Positions 1-8,393 are shown, counted from the stretch's first letter. The stretch is 64,000 bases of DNA from an uncultured Oscillospiraceae bacterium (GCA_947631395.1 CANRLF010000007.1:1-64000), one strand, 5' to 3'. Numbers and translations: made by a program. The notes: generated by a model not told the origin, from the sequence alone.

Positions 1-77
1 TGGTGGGAGTAACAGGGCTCGAACCTGTGACCTCCTGCTTGTAAGGCAGGCGCTCTAACCAGCTGAGCTATACTCCC
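1..77 (-). tRNA. tRNA-Val (anticodon UAC)
   Basis: Read on the minus strand, the sequence folds as a full cloverleaf. The acceptor stem starts GGGAGTA and pairs with TACTCCC, the D arm contains AGCTCAGCTGG, the anticodon loop is CTTACAA (anticodon TAC), the T arm contains GGTTCGAGCCC, and an encoded CCA ends at base 1. It is transcribed away from the SLH gene that follows on the plus strand. Confidence 0.97.
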
Positions 78-106
78 GAAACTCCCTTGCCGTAACGGCA
101 AGAGCT

Positions 107-136
107 ATTATACTAAAACAGGGTATGTTTTGTCAA
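107..136 (-). promoter_or_regulatory. Promoter of tRNA-Val
   Basis: On the minus strand there is a consensus -35 TTGACA (136-131), an 18-base spacer and a -10 TATAAT (112-107). A small hairpin, TTGCC-N4-GGCAA-like, at about 86-100 lies between the -10 and the mature tRNA 5' end, so it falls in the leader removed by RNase P. Confidence 0.85.
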
Positions 137-240
137 CCCAAAATTTTAATTTTTTTGTTTTTCCATTTCCGGCCCTAAATGGGAATATTTTTTTCTTCCC
201 CGGTCAAAATAGTCCCATACCACTAAGGAGGTAGATAAAA

Positions 241-1191
241 ATGAAAAGCACCACGGTAAAAAAGGGCCTGTGCGCCCTCGCCCTTATCGTCGCCGTCCTC
301 TCCCCCGCTCTCACGGCGCTGGCCTCGGAGGGACTTGATTTCCCGCCGGTGGCGAGGAACATGGAGCTTGACACCTACCGGGGAGTGGCGATCTCCGGGT
401 CCTTCGAGTGTCTCGACCCCGAGGGCGACCCTGTGACATACAGCGTCGACCGCCAGCCGCGAAAGGGCTCCGTTGAGGTGGAGGGCGACGTATTCACCTA
501 CACGCCGTTCAGCGGCAAGCGCGGCAAGGACTCCTTCACCTACGTGGCCACCGACAGCGCCGGGAATGTCTCTGAGCCCGCCACCGTCACCGTTAACATC
601 AAAAAGCAGGAGACGAAGATCACCTACTCCGATCTCGATGGCAACAGCGCCCGCTACGCCGCCACGGTCCTCGCCGAGGAGGGCATATTCGTGGGCGAGC
701 AGCTCGGCGGCGACTACCTCTTCCGGCCCGAGGCCCAGGTCACAAGGGGCGAATTTCTCGTCATGTGCATGAAGATGCGTGGCGACCGGCTCCTTGACGG
801 CATAGTCCGGACCGGCTTTTCAGACGACGAGCTCATCCCCGCCTGGCAAAAGCCATATATAACCACGGCGCTGACCTGCGATGTCATATCCGGGGTCGCC
901 ACCGACGACGGCAGCATCGTATTCTCCGCCGGCCGTCCCATCACCTTTGCGGAGGCGTCCGTAATGATAAATAACGCCCTGGGGATCACCGACGTCTACG
1001 TGGAGGACAGCTCCGCGCCCGCCTGGGCCGCCCAGGCCGTGGGGAACCTGAGCTCCTGCGATATAATCGACGACGTCAGCGCCGGAGTCTCGGCCTCCAC
1101 CCTCACCCGCGCCGATGCCGCCAAAATGCTCCTCGGCGCGCTGGAGGTCAAGTTCTCCCGCTCCTCCCAGCTCCTGACCTGGGCCCAATGA
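241..1191 (+). CDS. Secreted Ig-like / S-layer-homology (SLH) surface protein
   Basis: The 316-residue product has a signal peptide (residues 1-28, ending near TALAS). A cadherin/VCBS-like Ig module follows at about 35-120; its GDPVTYSVDRQPRKGSVEV and FTYTPFSGKRGKDSFTYVA motifs are typical of that fold. SLH-like repeats fill about 130-305, each with the pattern ...FRPEAQVTRGEFLVM... or ...TLTRADAAKMLLGAL. SLH domains normally tie proteins to pyruvylated secondary wall polymers, so this is probably a small wall-attached protein. The start is set by AAGGAGG six to nine bases upstream. It stands alone between a divergent tRNA and a convergent wall-protein gene. The partner of the Ig module cannot be told from sequence, and no convincing promoter was seen at 140-235. 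Confidence 0.85.
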   Translation: MKSTTVKKGLCALALIVAVLSPALTALASEGLDFPPVARNMELDTYRGVAISGSFECLDPEGDPVTYSVDRQPRKGSVEVEGDVFTYTPFSGKRGKDSFTYVATDSAGNVSEPATVTVNIKKQETKITYSDLDGNSARYAATVLAEEGIFVGEQLGGDYLFRPEAQVTRGEFLVMCMKMRGDRLLDGIVRTGFSDDELIPAWQKPYITTALTCDVISGVATDDGSIVFSAGRPITFAEASVMINNALGITDVYVEDSSAPAWAAQAVGNLSSCDIIDDVSAGVSASTLTRADAAKMLLGALEVKFSRSSQLLTWAQ

Positions 1192-1213
1192 CAAATAATA
1201 TTTTTTTGAAAAG

Positions 1214-1257
1214 CTAAAATTTTTCGCAAGGACACAGCTCCTTGCGAAAAATTTTAG
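1214..1257. terminator. Bidirectional terminator between convergent genes
   Basis: A perfect 19-bp inverted repeat, CTAAAATTTTTCGCAAGGA, with a 6-base loop (cacagc) has A/T-rich stem ends in both directions. It lies between the convergent SLH gene and the 3D-domain gene. The stem segment CCTTGCGAAAAAT also occurs in interspersed repeat copy B near 24119-24132, so it may be a fragment of that family. Confidence 0.8.
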
Positions 1258-1270
1258 TTGTCTTTATGTA

Positions 1271-2398
1271 TCAGCTCAATACGTATACGTTTGCCTGTCT
1301 CACGCCGAACTGGCGGCACTCCTCCTCGGTCTCGTAGAAGAGGTCGATTATATCTCCGCCCGGGGTGTCGCCCACGATGGCGGGTCCGTAGGTGTATTTT
1401 CCGTCCTCGGTGACTATGTACACCCTCGTGCCCTGGGGCAGGGTGCTCGGCTTTGCCGCGACTATGCCCACCTGGACCGGCGCGCCGCTGGCCGTGATGC
1501 TCCCGGCGCTGTATGAATATGCCGTGGCCTTCAAATTGACGACCTTGGAATACTTGTATGTCTCGCCGGAGGCGGTGGTTATGGTGCCGTCCTTCACTGT
1601 GACGGAGTGGGTGGTGTTCGTCTTATTTGTGGTGCCGTTATTTTTGTTTGTCGCGTTTGTCTTGCCCGTTGTGCCGTTTGATTTATTGGTGGTCGTATTC
1701 TTGCCCGTGTCGGTCTTTTTTGTCTCCACCTTTGTGCCCCGGCTTATGACGGTGTCCACTGCCTCCTTCACCGTCTCCTCCCGGACGAGCTCCCTGGAGT
1801 CCTCAACGCCGTCAACGTATTTAACCCGGTAATATAGGCGCTTCGTCCCGTCGCTGCCCTCAGTCACCGTCTTTTCCGTGCCCTTTTTCATTGTCGCGTC
1901 GTCGGTGTACTTCGTGCCGTGGGCCACCGTCTCGTCGGTGTACTCCTCCTCAAATGTCACCCGGTAGATCCTCACGACCATGCCGTCGCGCAGTGCCTCG
2001 TCCTTACTGTGTGAGATGATGTCGTCAGCGGCCAGCTCCACGTTCAGCTCCTCAAGGAGCTGCTCCACCGTGCCGCCGGAGGCCCTGACCGTCAAGGTCT
2101 CGCCGTCCACCGTTACCGACGCCTCCATGGCGTCCCGGAGCGTCACCGCGGTATAGCCGTCCCCGGCGCTCACGTCAAGTATGAATTTGCTGGCGTCGTA
2201 CCCGCACTGGCTCACCAGCGCCGTCACGTCCTCCTGGTCGGAGGCCACGATGGCAATATCCATACCGTGGGATATAAGGTAATATCTGTCCCCCTGAGCG
2301 CCATCGGCCGGCGAGCCCATTGAAAGGCCGCAGGACACCGCGATGGCGGTGCCGGTGAGGCCCATTATCAGCCTCTTCCCTATCCCGTATGTACGCAC
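1271..2398 (-). CDS. G5 / 3D-domain cell-wall protein (YabE/YocH-like)
   Basis: The product has 375 residues. An N-terminal hydrophobic segment (about 8-30) is a signal or anchor. A DUF348-like ubiquitin-fold stretch (about 60-135: DAMEASVTVDGETLTVRASGGTVEQLLEEL) is followed by a G5 domain (about 145-225). A 45-residue linker rich in Thr, Asn and Lys leads to a C-terminal 3D domain (about 283-375) that has the conserved Asp residues in VGDTPGGDIIDLFYE. The 3D domain is the double-psi barrel shared by MltA and YocH/YabE-like wall hydrolases, so a role in peptidoglycan remodelling is likely. No lysozyme-like Rpf domain is present. The start is supported by GGAAGGAGGGAGC upstream. The regulatory region carries repeats resembling WalR boxes, which fits a wall-hydrolase role. 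Confidence 0.88.
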   Translation of the reverse strand: MRTYGIGKRLIMGLTGTAIAVSCGLSMGSPADGAQGDRYYLISHGMDIAIVASDQEDVTALVSQCGYDASKFILDVSAGDGYTAVTLRDAMEASVTVDGETLTVRASGGTVEQLLEELNVELAADDIISHSKDEALRDGMVVRIYRVTFEEEYTDETVAHGTKYTDDATMKKGTEKTVTEGSDGTKRLYYRVKYVDGVEDSRELVREETVKEAVDTVISRGTKVETKKTDTGKNTTTNKSNGTTGKTNATNKNNGTTNKTNTTHSVTVKDGTITTASGETYKYSKVVNLKATAYSYSAGSITASGAPVQVGIVAAKPSTLPQGTRVYIVTEDGKYTYGPAIVGDTPGGDIIDLFYETEEECRQFGVRQANVYVLS

Positions 2399-2417
2399 TT
2401 CAGGCTCCCTCCTTCCG

Positions 2418-2456
2418 ATTACAGCTATGGTTACAAAAGGTTACAATTCCGTTACA
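2418..2456 (-). promoter_or_regulatory. Four TGTAAC repeats, WalR/PhoP-type operator
   Basis: On the minus strand, hexamers TGTAAC (2456-2451), TGTAAC (2445-2440), TGTAAC (2435-2430) and TGTAAT (2423-2418) recur every 10-12 bases on one face of the helix. The first two are separated by exactly five bases, which is the published WalR (YycF) box pattern TGTWAH-N5-TGTWAH. They start near the predicted transcription start and run downstream, a position that suggests repression. Confidence 0.6.
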
Positions 2457-2461
2457 AGCGC

Positions 2462-2490
2462 ATTATAGCACCACGCGGCAGGTTTGTCAA
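2462..2490 (-). promoter_or_regulatory. Promoter of the G5/3D-domain gene
   Basis: There is a perfect -35 TTGACA (2490-2485), a 17-base spacer and a perfect -10 TATAAT (2467-2462) on the minus strand. A full-consensus core promoter followed immediately by the TGTAAC repeats suggests strong transcription held back by a repressor-positioned response regulator. Confidence 0.9.
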
Positions 2491-2562
2491 ATATAAAATG
2501 GCCCAAAACACCGGCATTTTCAGTCCCCGGGGAGCAAAAAAGCAAAATTTTTAAAATTATGC

Positions 2563-2591
2563 TTGCAAAGTAGCCGGATGTGTGCTATTAT
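2563..2591 (+). promoter_or_regulatory. Promoter of tRNA-Pro
   Basis: TTGCAA (2563-2568), a 17-base spacer and TATTAT (2586-2591) lie 19 bases before the mature tRNA start. Confidence 0.8.
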
Positions 2592-2610
2592 ACTCAAGCA
2601 CAAAAAAATA

Positions 2611-2688
2611 TCCGGGTGTGGCGAAGTTTGGTATCGCGCTTGAATGGGGTTCAAGAGGCCGCTGGTTCGAATCCAGTCACTCGGACCA
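2611..2688 (+). tRNA. tRNA-Pro (anticodon GGG)
   Basis: The acceptor stem TCCGGGT pairs with ACTCGGA. The anticodon arm is CTTGA-ATGGGGT-TCAAG with anticodon GGG, U33 and G37 as expected for Pro. The T loop TTCGAAT is present and the 3' CCA is encoded. It is a single-gene unit with its own promoter and terminator. Confidence 0.95.
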
Positions 2689-2690
2689 AA

Positions 2691-2718
2691 AAAGCAGTCC
2701 GTTGGACTGCTTTTTTTG
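2691..2718 (+). terminator. Rho-independent terminator of tRNA-Pro
   Basis: The stem AAAGCAGTCC pairs with GGACTGCTTT across a 3-base loop and is followed by a T run. It begins three bases after the tRNA. Confidence 0.92.
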
Positions 2719-2776
2719 GTGCCGGCGGCAGGCGCGGCTTCAGGTGATAAATTCAAAGCATGTTCAGGTGACGTAA

Positions 2777-4162
2777 ATGAGCAATATTAGAGACAACACC
2801 GCTATATTTGAGGAGCTGCCCGTACCGCGGGCGGTGATGAAGATGGCCGTACCGACGGTCATCAGCCAGCTCATCGTACTCATTTACAATATGGCCGACA
2901 CCTTTTTCCTCGGCCGGACCGGCAACCATCTCATGGTGGCCGGCGTATCGCTGATACTCCCAATCTTCAACATATCCCTGTCCATCTCCGGCCTTGCCGG
3001 CATCGGCGGCGGGGCGCTGATCTCGCGGCTCCTGGGCAAAAAGCGGCCCGACGAGGCCCGGCGGGTATACAGCTTCTGCGTCTATCTCGGGGCCCTCACG
3101 GCGGCGGTGTTCTCACTGCTCACTCTATTTTTTATGAGGCCCCTTATGACCGCCCTTGGGGCCAACTCCGACACATACAGGTACGCCAGCTCCTACGCCT
3201 TTTGCGTCATCGTCTGCGGCGGTGTGCCCACCGTCCTCTCAAATACGCTTGCAAACCTCATCCGCAGCGTGGGCGAGTCCAAAAAGGCCGGCTTCGGCAT
3301 CACCATGGGCGGCGTCATAAATATAATCCTGGACCCCATTTTCATGTTTCTCATAATGCCCGACGGCATGGAGGTCCTTGGTGCCGGCGTCGCCACCTGC
3401 CTTTCAAACTGCGCCGCATGCCTGTACTTCATCGTGACCCTGGCGCGTATGCGCTCCTCCGGCGGCGTTCTCAGGCTGACCTCCCCGCGTGAGCTCCCCG
3501 AGAGGGCCAGCCTTATCGGCATATTCACCGTGGGCGTCCCCTCCTCCATCGCCACTCTGCTTTTTGACCTGGACTACATGCTGATTGACAAGCTTATGAG
3601 CGGCTATGACGACGTGGCCCTCGCGGCCATAGGCATAGTCCTGAAGGTCGAGCGCCTGCCCCTCAACGTGGGCATCGGCATCTGCCAGGGCATGATGCCC
3701 ATCATCGCCTACAACTACTCGGCCAAAAATTATAAGCGCCTCAATGAGACAAAGCGTTTCTCCCTGATCCTTGGCCTGACCTGCGCGGTGCTGAGCATCG
3801 GCCTATACGAGCTCTTCGCCAGGCAGATAATGAATATCTTCATCGACGACGCCGCCACGGCCGCCCTTGGCACCGGCTTTCTCCGGGCCAGGGTCCTTGC
3901 CACGGTAATGATGTTCCTGTGCTTTTTCCACGTCTACCTGTTCAACGGCTTCGGAAAGGGCGGCTACGCCCTGTTCCTGGGTGTGTCCAGGTGGCTCGTG
4001 TTCAATATCCCCATGCTCTACATCCTCAACCACTTCTTCGGCATGTACGGCGTCGTCTGGTCACAGCTCGCCGCCGACGTGCTGACGGTAATACTATCCC
4101 TGGCGGTGTATAGGATCTACTCGAAAAAAGCCTTCCCCGCCGAGGCCGACAGGAGCCTGTGA
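2777..4162 (+). CDS. MATE-family multidrug/Na+ antiporter
   Basis: This 461-residue membrane protein has about 12 hydrophobic segments in two related halves. It has the MATE hallmarks PRAVMKMAVPTVISQLIVLIYNMADTF-type TM1, followed by AGVSLILPIFN and GIGGGALISRLLGKK in the first half and GVPSSIATLLFDLDYMLIDKLM opening the second. The length is normal for the family (about 450). MATE proteins export cationic drugs or metabolites in exchange for Na+ or H+; the substrate is not predictable. AGGTGA five bases before the ATG supports the start. It begins just after the tRNA-Pro terminator with no obvious promoter and runs into rsmA one base later, so the three genes to 5608 are one transcription unit. 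Confidence 0.93.
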   Translation: MSNIRDNTAIFEELPVPRAVMKMAVPTVISQLIVLIYNMADTFFLGRTGNHLMVAGVSLILPIFNISLSISGLAGIGGGALISRLLGKKRPDEARRVYSFCVYLGALTAAVFSLLTLFFMRPLMTALGANSDTYRYASSYAFCVIVCGGVPTVLSNTLANLIRSVGESKKAGFGITMGGVINIILDPIFMFLIMPDGMEVLGAGVATCLSNCAACLYFIVTLARMRSSGGVLRLTSPRELPERASLIGIFTVGVPSSIATLLFDLDYMLIDKLMSGYDDVALAAIGIVLKVERLPLNVGIGICQGMMPIIAYNYSAKNYKRLNETKRFSLILGLTCAVLSIGLYELFARQIMNIFIDDAATAALGTGFLRARVLATVMMFLCFFHVYLFNGFGKGGYALFLGVSRWLVFNIPMLYILNHFFGMYGVVWSQLAADVLTVILSLAVYRIYSKKAFPAEADRSL

Positions 4163-4163
4163 A

Positions 4164-5024
4164 ATGGAGCTTACTAACCTTGCCGAAATAACCGCCCTCC
4201 TCTCCCGCCACGGCTTTCACTTTTCAAAGGCCCGGGGCCAGAACTTTCTCATCGCCCCCTGGGTGCCGGAGCGCGTCGCCATGGAGTCGGGAGTCGACGA
4301 AAATACCGGCGTCGTGGAGATTGGCCCCGGCGTGGGTTGCCTTACGGAGCAGCTATCAAAGCGGGCCGGAGGTGTGCTGGCCCTGGAGCTGGACGCCCGG
4401 CTCATCCCGGTCCTCAATGAGACCGTCGGCGCTCTTTCCAACGTCACGGTCCTCAATCTCGACGCCATGGAGGCGGATTTTGGTGAGCTCACCCAAAAAT
4501 ATCTCCCCAATATGCCCCTGGCGGTCTGCGCCAACCTCCCCTACAACATAACCTCCCCCATCCTTACAAAGCTCATAAGATGCGGGATATTTGAAAATAT
4601 AACGGTGATGGTCCAGCGCGAGGTGGCAAAGCGTATCTGCGCCGCCCCCGGCACCGCCGATTACGGGGCCTTCGGCATATTCGTAAGCTTCTACACCGCG
4701 CCCCGGCTTTTGTTCGACGTGCCCCCCGACTGCTTTGAGCCCCGGCCCAAGGTCACGAGCTCCGTCATAAGTCTCACCCGCCGCGAGGCCCCCGCCGCCA
4801 ATGTGGACCAGGAGCTCTTCTTCAAAGCCGTCCGGGCGGCCTTCAACCAGCGACGCAAGACGCTGTCAAACGCCCTCTCCTCCGGCTTTTCCGGGAAGCT
4901 CGATAAATCCGCCATATCCGCGGCCATCGCCGCCTGCGGCCTTCCTGAGTCCGTCCGCGGCGAGGCCCTCGGTATCGCCGAATTTGCCGCCCTGACGGAC
5001 ACTCTGGGGAGGTATCTCAAATGA
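4164..5024 (+). CDS. rsmA: 16S rRNA (adenine1518-N6/adenine1519-N6)-dimethyltransferase
   Basis: The 286-residue product carries the KsgA/Dim1 motifs: GQNFL near residue 28, the SAM-binding EIGPGVGCLTEQL at about 51-63, the catalytic NLPYNITSPIL at about 123-133, and VMVQREVAKR. The C-terminal helical domain FNQRRKTLSNAL is intact. The enzyme dimethylates two adjacent adenines near the 3' end of 16S rRNA late in 30S assembly. AGGAG lies eight bases before the ATG, inside the end of the MATE gene. The stop overlaps the start of the glycosylase gene (ATGA), so translation is coupled. Length and motifs are ordinary. Confidence 0.97.
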   Translation: MELTNLAEITALLSRHGFHFSKARGQNFLIAPWVPERVAMESGVDENTGVVEIGPGVGCLTEQLSKRAGGVLALELDARLIPVLNETVGALSNVTVLNLDAMEADFGELTQKYLPNMPLAVCANLPYNITSPILTKLIRCGIFENITVMVQREVAKRICAAPGTADYGAFGIFVSFYTAPRLLFDVPPDCFEPRPKVTSSVISLTRREAPAANVDQELFFKAVRAAFNQRRKTLSNALSSGFSGKLDKSAISAAIAACGLPESVRGEALGIAEFAALTDTLGRYLK

Positions 5025-5608
5025 CCCTCCCGCGTGATTTTTTCGCCCGCGACACGCTGACGGTGGCGAAGGAGCTTTTAGGCATCCGGCTCGTCTCACA
5101 CGTGGACGACGTGGAAACGAGTGGCCTGATAGTCGAGACCGAGGCGTACTTGGGCCCAGTCGACCCCGCGGCCCACTCCTATAAGGGCCGGACGGAGCGG
5201 GTCCGGGCGCTTTACGCGGGCAAGGGCCTTGCGTATATCTACCTCATCTACGGCATGTACTGGTGCCTCAATTTCTCCGCCGGTGCCACGGACTCCCCCG
5301 ACTGCGTGCTCATAAGGGCGCTGGAGCCTGTATCCGGCATGGATATAATGGCCCGGCGGCGTAAAACGGACAAAATAACAAATCTCTGCTCCGGCCCCGG
5401 CAAGCTCTGCGCGGCCCTTGGCGTCACCCGGGAGCTCTACGGCGTCAAGCTGTATGACCCCTCCTCCCCCCTGACGCTGGAGCCCGGTATGACCGGCTTT
5501 GAGGTGAAGGCTCTGCCCCGGGTGGGCATAGATTACGCCGGCGACGCAAAAAACTGGCCCTGGAATTTCACCGTCGACGGCAATAAATACGTATCCAAAC
5601 GGCCCTGA
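5021..5608 (+). CDS. DNA-3-methyladenine glycosylase (AAG/MPG family)
   Basis: The product is 195 residues, normal for bacterial AAG-type glycosylases. It has the opening LPRDFFARDTLTVAKELLG, the catalytic-Glu strand IVETEAYLGPVDPAAHSYKG (Glu about residue 44), AYIYLIYGMYWCLN, and the late VDYAGDAKNWPWNF-like end motif. It removes alkylated or deaminated purines in base excision repair. The start codon overlaps the rsmA stop (ATGA), indicating coupled translation. A strong intrinsic terminator was not evident after the stop, although the next gene has its own promoter. Confidence 0.94.
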   Translation: MTLPRDFFARDTLTVAKELLGIRLVSHVDDVETSGLIVETEAYLGPVDPAAHSYKGRTERVRALYAGKGLAYIYLIYGMYWCLNFSAGATDSPDCVLIRALEPVSGMDIMARRRKTDKITNLCSGPGKLCAALGVTRELYGVKLYDPSSPLTLEPGMTGFEVKALPRVGIDYAGDAKNWPWNFTVDGNKYVSKRP

Positions 5609-5698
5609 CACAACATTTTGTGGAGGGGCCTTTCTTTTTGCAAGTAAAGTTATATCAAAAATTCAGGAAAGGGAGTTATTAATTTGTCATCTCACACA

Positions 5699-5728
5699 TT
5701 GAAATATTTCTCCCGATTAGTGTAGAAT
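5699..5728 (+). promoter_or_regulatory. Promoter of the PEP carboxykinase gene
   Basis: TTGAAA (5699-5704), an 18-base spacer and TAGAAT (5723-5728) lie about 45 bases ahead of the start codon in an AT-rich gap of 165 bases. Nothing else recognisable was seen in that gap. Confidence 0.6.
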
Positions 5729-5773
5729 GATAACCAGTGAAACTCGCATCCAAAACAAGGAGGCTATATAAAA

Positions 5774-7546
5774 ATGTACACCAAAAATCAGGCGGTATTA
5801 ACCTGGATCGACAAGATGGCGGCCCTCACGAAGCCCGACTCCATCGTATGGATCGACGGCAGTGAGGAGCAGCTTGAGTCTCTGCGCCAGGAGGCCTATA
5901 AGACCGGCGAGCTCATAAAGCTCAACGGTGAGGAGCTCCCTGGCTGTGTCTATCACCGTTCGGCCCTCAACGACGTGGCCCGGGTGGAGGACAGGACCTT
6001 CATCTGCTGTGAGAAGAAGGAGGACGCCGGCCCCACCAACAACTGGATGGACCCCAAGGAGATGCACAAGATGCTGGACGGCATCTACGACGGCGCCATG
6101 AAGGGCCGCACCATGTATGTCATCCCCTACTCCATGTCCATCGTCGGCTCCCCCTTCGCCAAATACGGCATCGAGCTCACCGACTCCATCTACGTGGTGG
6201 TCTCCATGGCCATAATGACAAGGGTCGGCCTTGACGTCTATGACGCCCTGGGCGACAGCCCCGACTTCATAAAGGGCCTTCACGCCAAGGCGGACCTTGA
6301 CGCGGAGAAGCGTTATATCGTCCACTTCCCCCAGGAGAACACCATCATGTCCGTAAACTCCGGCTATGGCGGAAACGTGCTTCTGGGCAAGAAGTGCTTC
6401 GCCCTTCGCATCGCCTCCTGCCTTGGCCGTGACGAGGGCTGGATGGCCGAGCACATGCTCATTTTAGGCGTTGAGTTCCCCAACGGCGAGGTCCACTACA
6501 TCTCCGCCGCCTTCCCCTCCGCCTGCGGCAAGACAAACCTCGCCATGCTCATCCCCCCCGAGGGCTATCAGAAGAAGGGCTACAAGGTCTGGACCGTCGG
6601 CGACGACATCGCCTGGATACGTCCCGGCCCTGACGGCCGTCTGTGGGCCGTGAACCCTGAGAACGGCTTCTTTGGCGTGGCCCCCGGCACCTCTATGAAG
6701 AGTAACCCCAACGCCATGATGTCCACCAAGAAGAACACCATCTTCACAAACGTGGTCCTCAAGCCCGACGGCACCGTCTGGTGGGAGGGCATGGACAAAA
6801 ATCCCCCCAAGGACGCCCTCAACTGGAAGGGCGAGCCCTGGGACCCCGCCGACGGCTCAAAGGGCGCTCACCCCAACTCCCGCTTCACCGCCCCCGCCCG
6901 CAACTGCCCCTGCCTTTCCAAGGAGTTTGACAACCCCCAGGGCGTTCCCCTGGACGCCATGCTCTTCGGCGGCCGCCGCGCCAAGACCGCTCCCCTGGTC
7001 TACCAGTCCCGTGACTGGAACCACGGCGTGTTCGTAGGCGCCACCGTGGCCTCTGAGACCACCGCCGCCGCCACCGGAGCCGTTGGCGTCGTCCGCCGTG
7101 ACCCCATGTCCATGCGCCCCTTCATCGGCTACCACGTTGCCGACTACTGGCAGCACTGGATCGACATGGGCCACGACCCCAGGGTCACCAAGCTTCCTAA
7201 GATCTTCCACGTCAACTGGTTCCGCACCGACGACGAGGGCCACTTCCTCTGGCCGGGCTTCGGCGACAACATGCGCGTCCTTGAGTGGATCTTAAAGCGT
7301 TGCGCCAATGAGGTCGACGCCGTTGAGACGCCCATCGGCTACATGCCCAGGCCCGAGGACATCAACCTGGAGGGCATCGAGGACGAGGTCAGCGAGGACA
7401 CCCTGAAGGAGCTCCTCACCATCGACAAAGACGTCTGGAAGGACGAGGCCGCCGACATCCGCAAGTTCTTCGGTGAGGTCGGCGAGGGCAAGCTCCCCCG
7501 CGAGCTTGCCGAGAACCTTGAGACGCTGGAGAACAACCTCAAATAA
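5774..7546 (+). CDS. pckG: Phosphoenolpyruvate carboxykinase (GTP)
   Basis: The 590-residue product has the length and motifs of the GTP-dependent class, not the ATP class. These are the kinase-1a P-loop FPSACGKTNLAMLIPP (about residues 246-261) with the class-typical active-site Cys before GKT, the metal-binding TVGDDIAW, SMKSNPNAM and the C-terminal nucleotide-contact NWFRTDDEGHFLWPGFG. The enzyme interconverts oxaloacetate plus GTP with PEP, CO2 and GDP. In fermentative anaerobes it often runs in the carboxylating direction towards succinate or malate; the direction here is inference. AAGGAGG precedes the ATG. The coding style is very biased to C-ending codons, suggesting high expression. 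It stands alone with its own promoter and a weak terminator. Confidence 0.97.
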   Translation: MYTKNQAVLTWIDKMAALTKPDSIVWIDGSEEQLESLRQEAYKTGELIKLNGEELPGCVYHRSALNDVARVEDRTFICCEKKEDAGPTNNWMDPKEMHKMLDGIYDGAMKGRTMYVIPYSMSIVGSPFAKYGIELTDSIYVVVSMAIMTRVGLDVYDALGDSPDFIKGLHAKADLDAEKRYIVHFPQENTIMSVNSGYGGNVLLGKKCFALRIASCLGRDEGWMAEHMLILGVEFPNGEVHYISAAFPSACGKTNLAMLIPPEGYQKKGYKVWTVGDDIAWIRPGPDGRLWAVNPENGFFGVAPGTSMKSNPNAMMSTKKNTIFTNVVLKPDGTVWWEGMDKNPPKDALNWKGEPWDPADGSKGAHPNSRFTAPARNCPCLSKEFDNPQGVPLDAMLFGGRRAKTAPLVYQSRDWNHGVFVGATVASETTAAATGAVGVVRRDPMSMRPFIGYHVADYWQHWIDMGHDPRVTKLPKIFHVNWFRTDDEGHFLWPGFGDNMRVLEWILKRCANEVDAVETPIGYMPRPEDINLEGIEDEVSEDTLKELLTIDKDVWKDEAADIRKFFGEVGEGKLPRELAENLETLENNLK

Positions 7547-7553
7547 AAACGCC

Positions 7554-7588
7554 ATACCGGGACAGCCCTGCGCCGTCCCGGTATTTAT
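7554..7588 (+). terminator. Hairpin terminator after pckG
   Basis: ATACCGGGAC (7554-7563) pairs perfectly with GTCCCGGTAT (7575-7584) across an 11-base loop and is followed by a short TTTAT tract. The T tract is weak, so some readthrough into the phosphatase gene 27 bases on is possible. Confidence 0.7.
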
Positions 7589-7614
7589 GTAATGCTGATA
7601 TATAAGGAGCCCAT

Positions 7615-8343
7615 ATGCGTATTTTGATCATCCGCCACGCGGACCCCGACTATGACCGTGACTCCCTCACCGAAACGGGCTTTCGGGAGGCGGAGCTTCT
7701 GGCGAGGCGGCTCTCCGGGGAACGGATAGACTTCTTCTACCAGTCCCCTCTCGGCAGAGCCCGGGACACCGCCTCCCCGCTTCTTGAAAGGCTCGGTGCC
7801 AAAGCCGAGACCCTCGACTGGCTCCGGGAGTTCGACGGCCACATTGAGCGACCCGACAGGCCCGGCGAGACCTCCATCTGCTGGGACTGGCTTCCCCAGG
7901 ACTGGACCGTGGACGACAGGCTCTATGACCCTGACAGGTGGCTTGAAAATCCCGTTATCGCCGCCGGGGACGTGAAAGAGCGATATGACCGTGTCTGCGC
8001 CGGATTTGACGGCCTCATTGCCCGACACGGCTATGTCCGTGAGGGCCGGCTTTATAGGGCTGAGCGCCCCAACCACCACACCGTCGCCATATTCTGCCAC
8101 TTTGGCGTTCAGTGTGTGCTCCTGAGCCGCCTTCTCTCCGTCTCTCCCATGCCCCTGTGGCACGGCCTCTGCGCCGCCCCCAGCTCCGTCACCACCCTGT
8201 ACACCGAGGAGCGCCGTGAGGATGTGGCCTCCTTCCGCGCCGCCTCCTTCGGCGACACCTCCCACCTCGCCCTCGCCAACGAATCCCCCTCCTTCTCCGC
8301 CAGGTTCTGCGAGTGCTTCACCGACGACACCCGCCACGATTAA
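7615..8343 (+). CDS. Histidine phosphatase family protein
   Basis: The 242-residue product opens with ILIIRHADPDYDRDSLTETG. This is the phosphohistidine loop of the phosphoglycerate-mutase superfamily (RHA in place of the usual RHG), with the catalytic His at residue 8. FYQSPLGRARDTA supplies the conserved second Arg, and the later CHFGVQCVLLSRLL holds the second catalytic His (about residue 162). The family covers phosphatases of sugars, nucleotides and cobalamin precursors. There is no cobC context here, so the substrate is unknown. The ATG follows AAGGAG. A perfect terminator lies downstream. Confidence 0.85.
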   Translation: MRILIIRHADPDYDRDSLTETGFREAELLARRLSGERIDFFYQSPLGRARDTASPLLERLGAKAETLDWLREFDGHIERPDRPGETSICWDWLPQDWTVDDRLYDPDRWLENPVIAAGDVKERYDRVCAGFDGLIARHGYVREGRLYRAERPNHHTVAIFCHFGVQCVLLSRLLSVSPMPLWHGLCAAPSSVTTLYTEERREDVASFRAASFGDTSHLALANESPSFSARFCECFTDDTRHD

Positions 8344-8365
8344 GGCGATGAGCATCAAACCCTTT

Positions 8366-8393
8366 ATCCCTCCGATCTCCGGAGGGATTTTTT
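8366..8393 (+). terminator. Intrinsic terminator after the histidine phosphatase gene
   Basis: ATCCCTCC (8366-8373) pairs with GGAGGGAT (8381-8388) across a 7-base loop and is followed by six T residues. Confidence 0.88.

Noticed and set aside
473..772. Open frame inside the SLH gene on the same strand in another frame
   Set aside because: Arg/Ser/Pro-rich composition typical of a shadow frame in GC-rich DNA; no ribosome site; fully inside a well-supported gene.
5609..5700. Riboswitch ahead of pckG
   Set aside because: No conserved riboswitch motif or stable multi-stem structure could be recognised; only a promoter was found.
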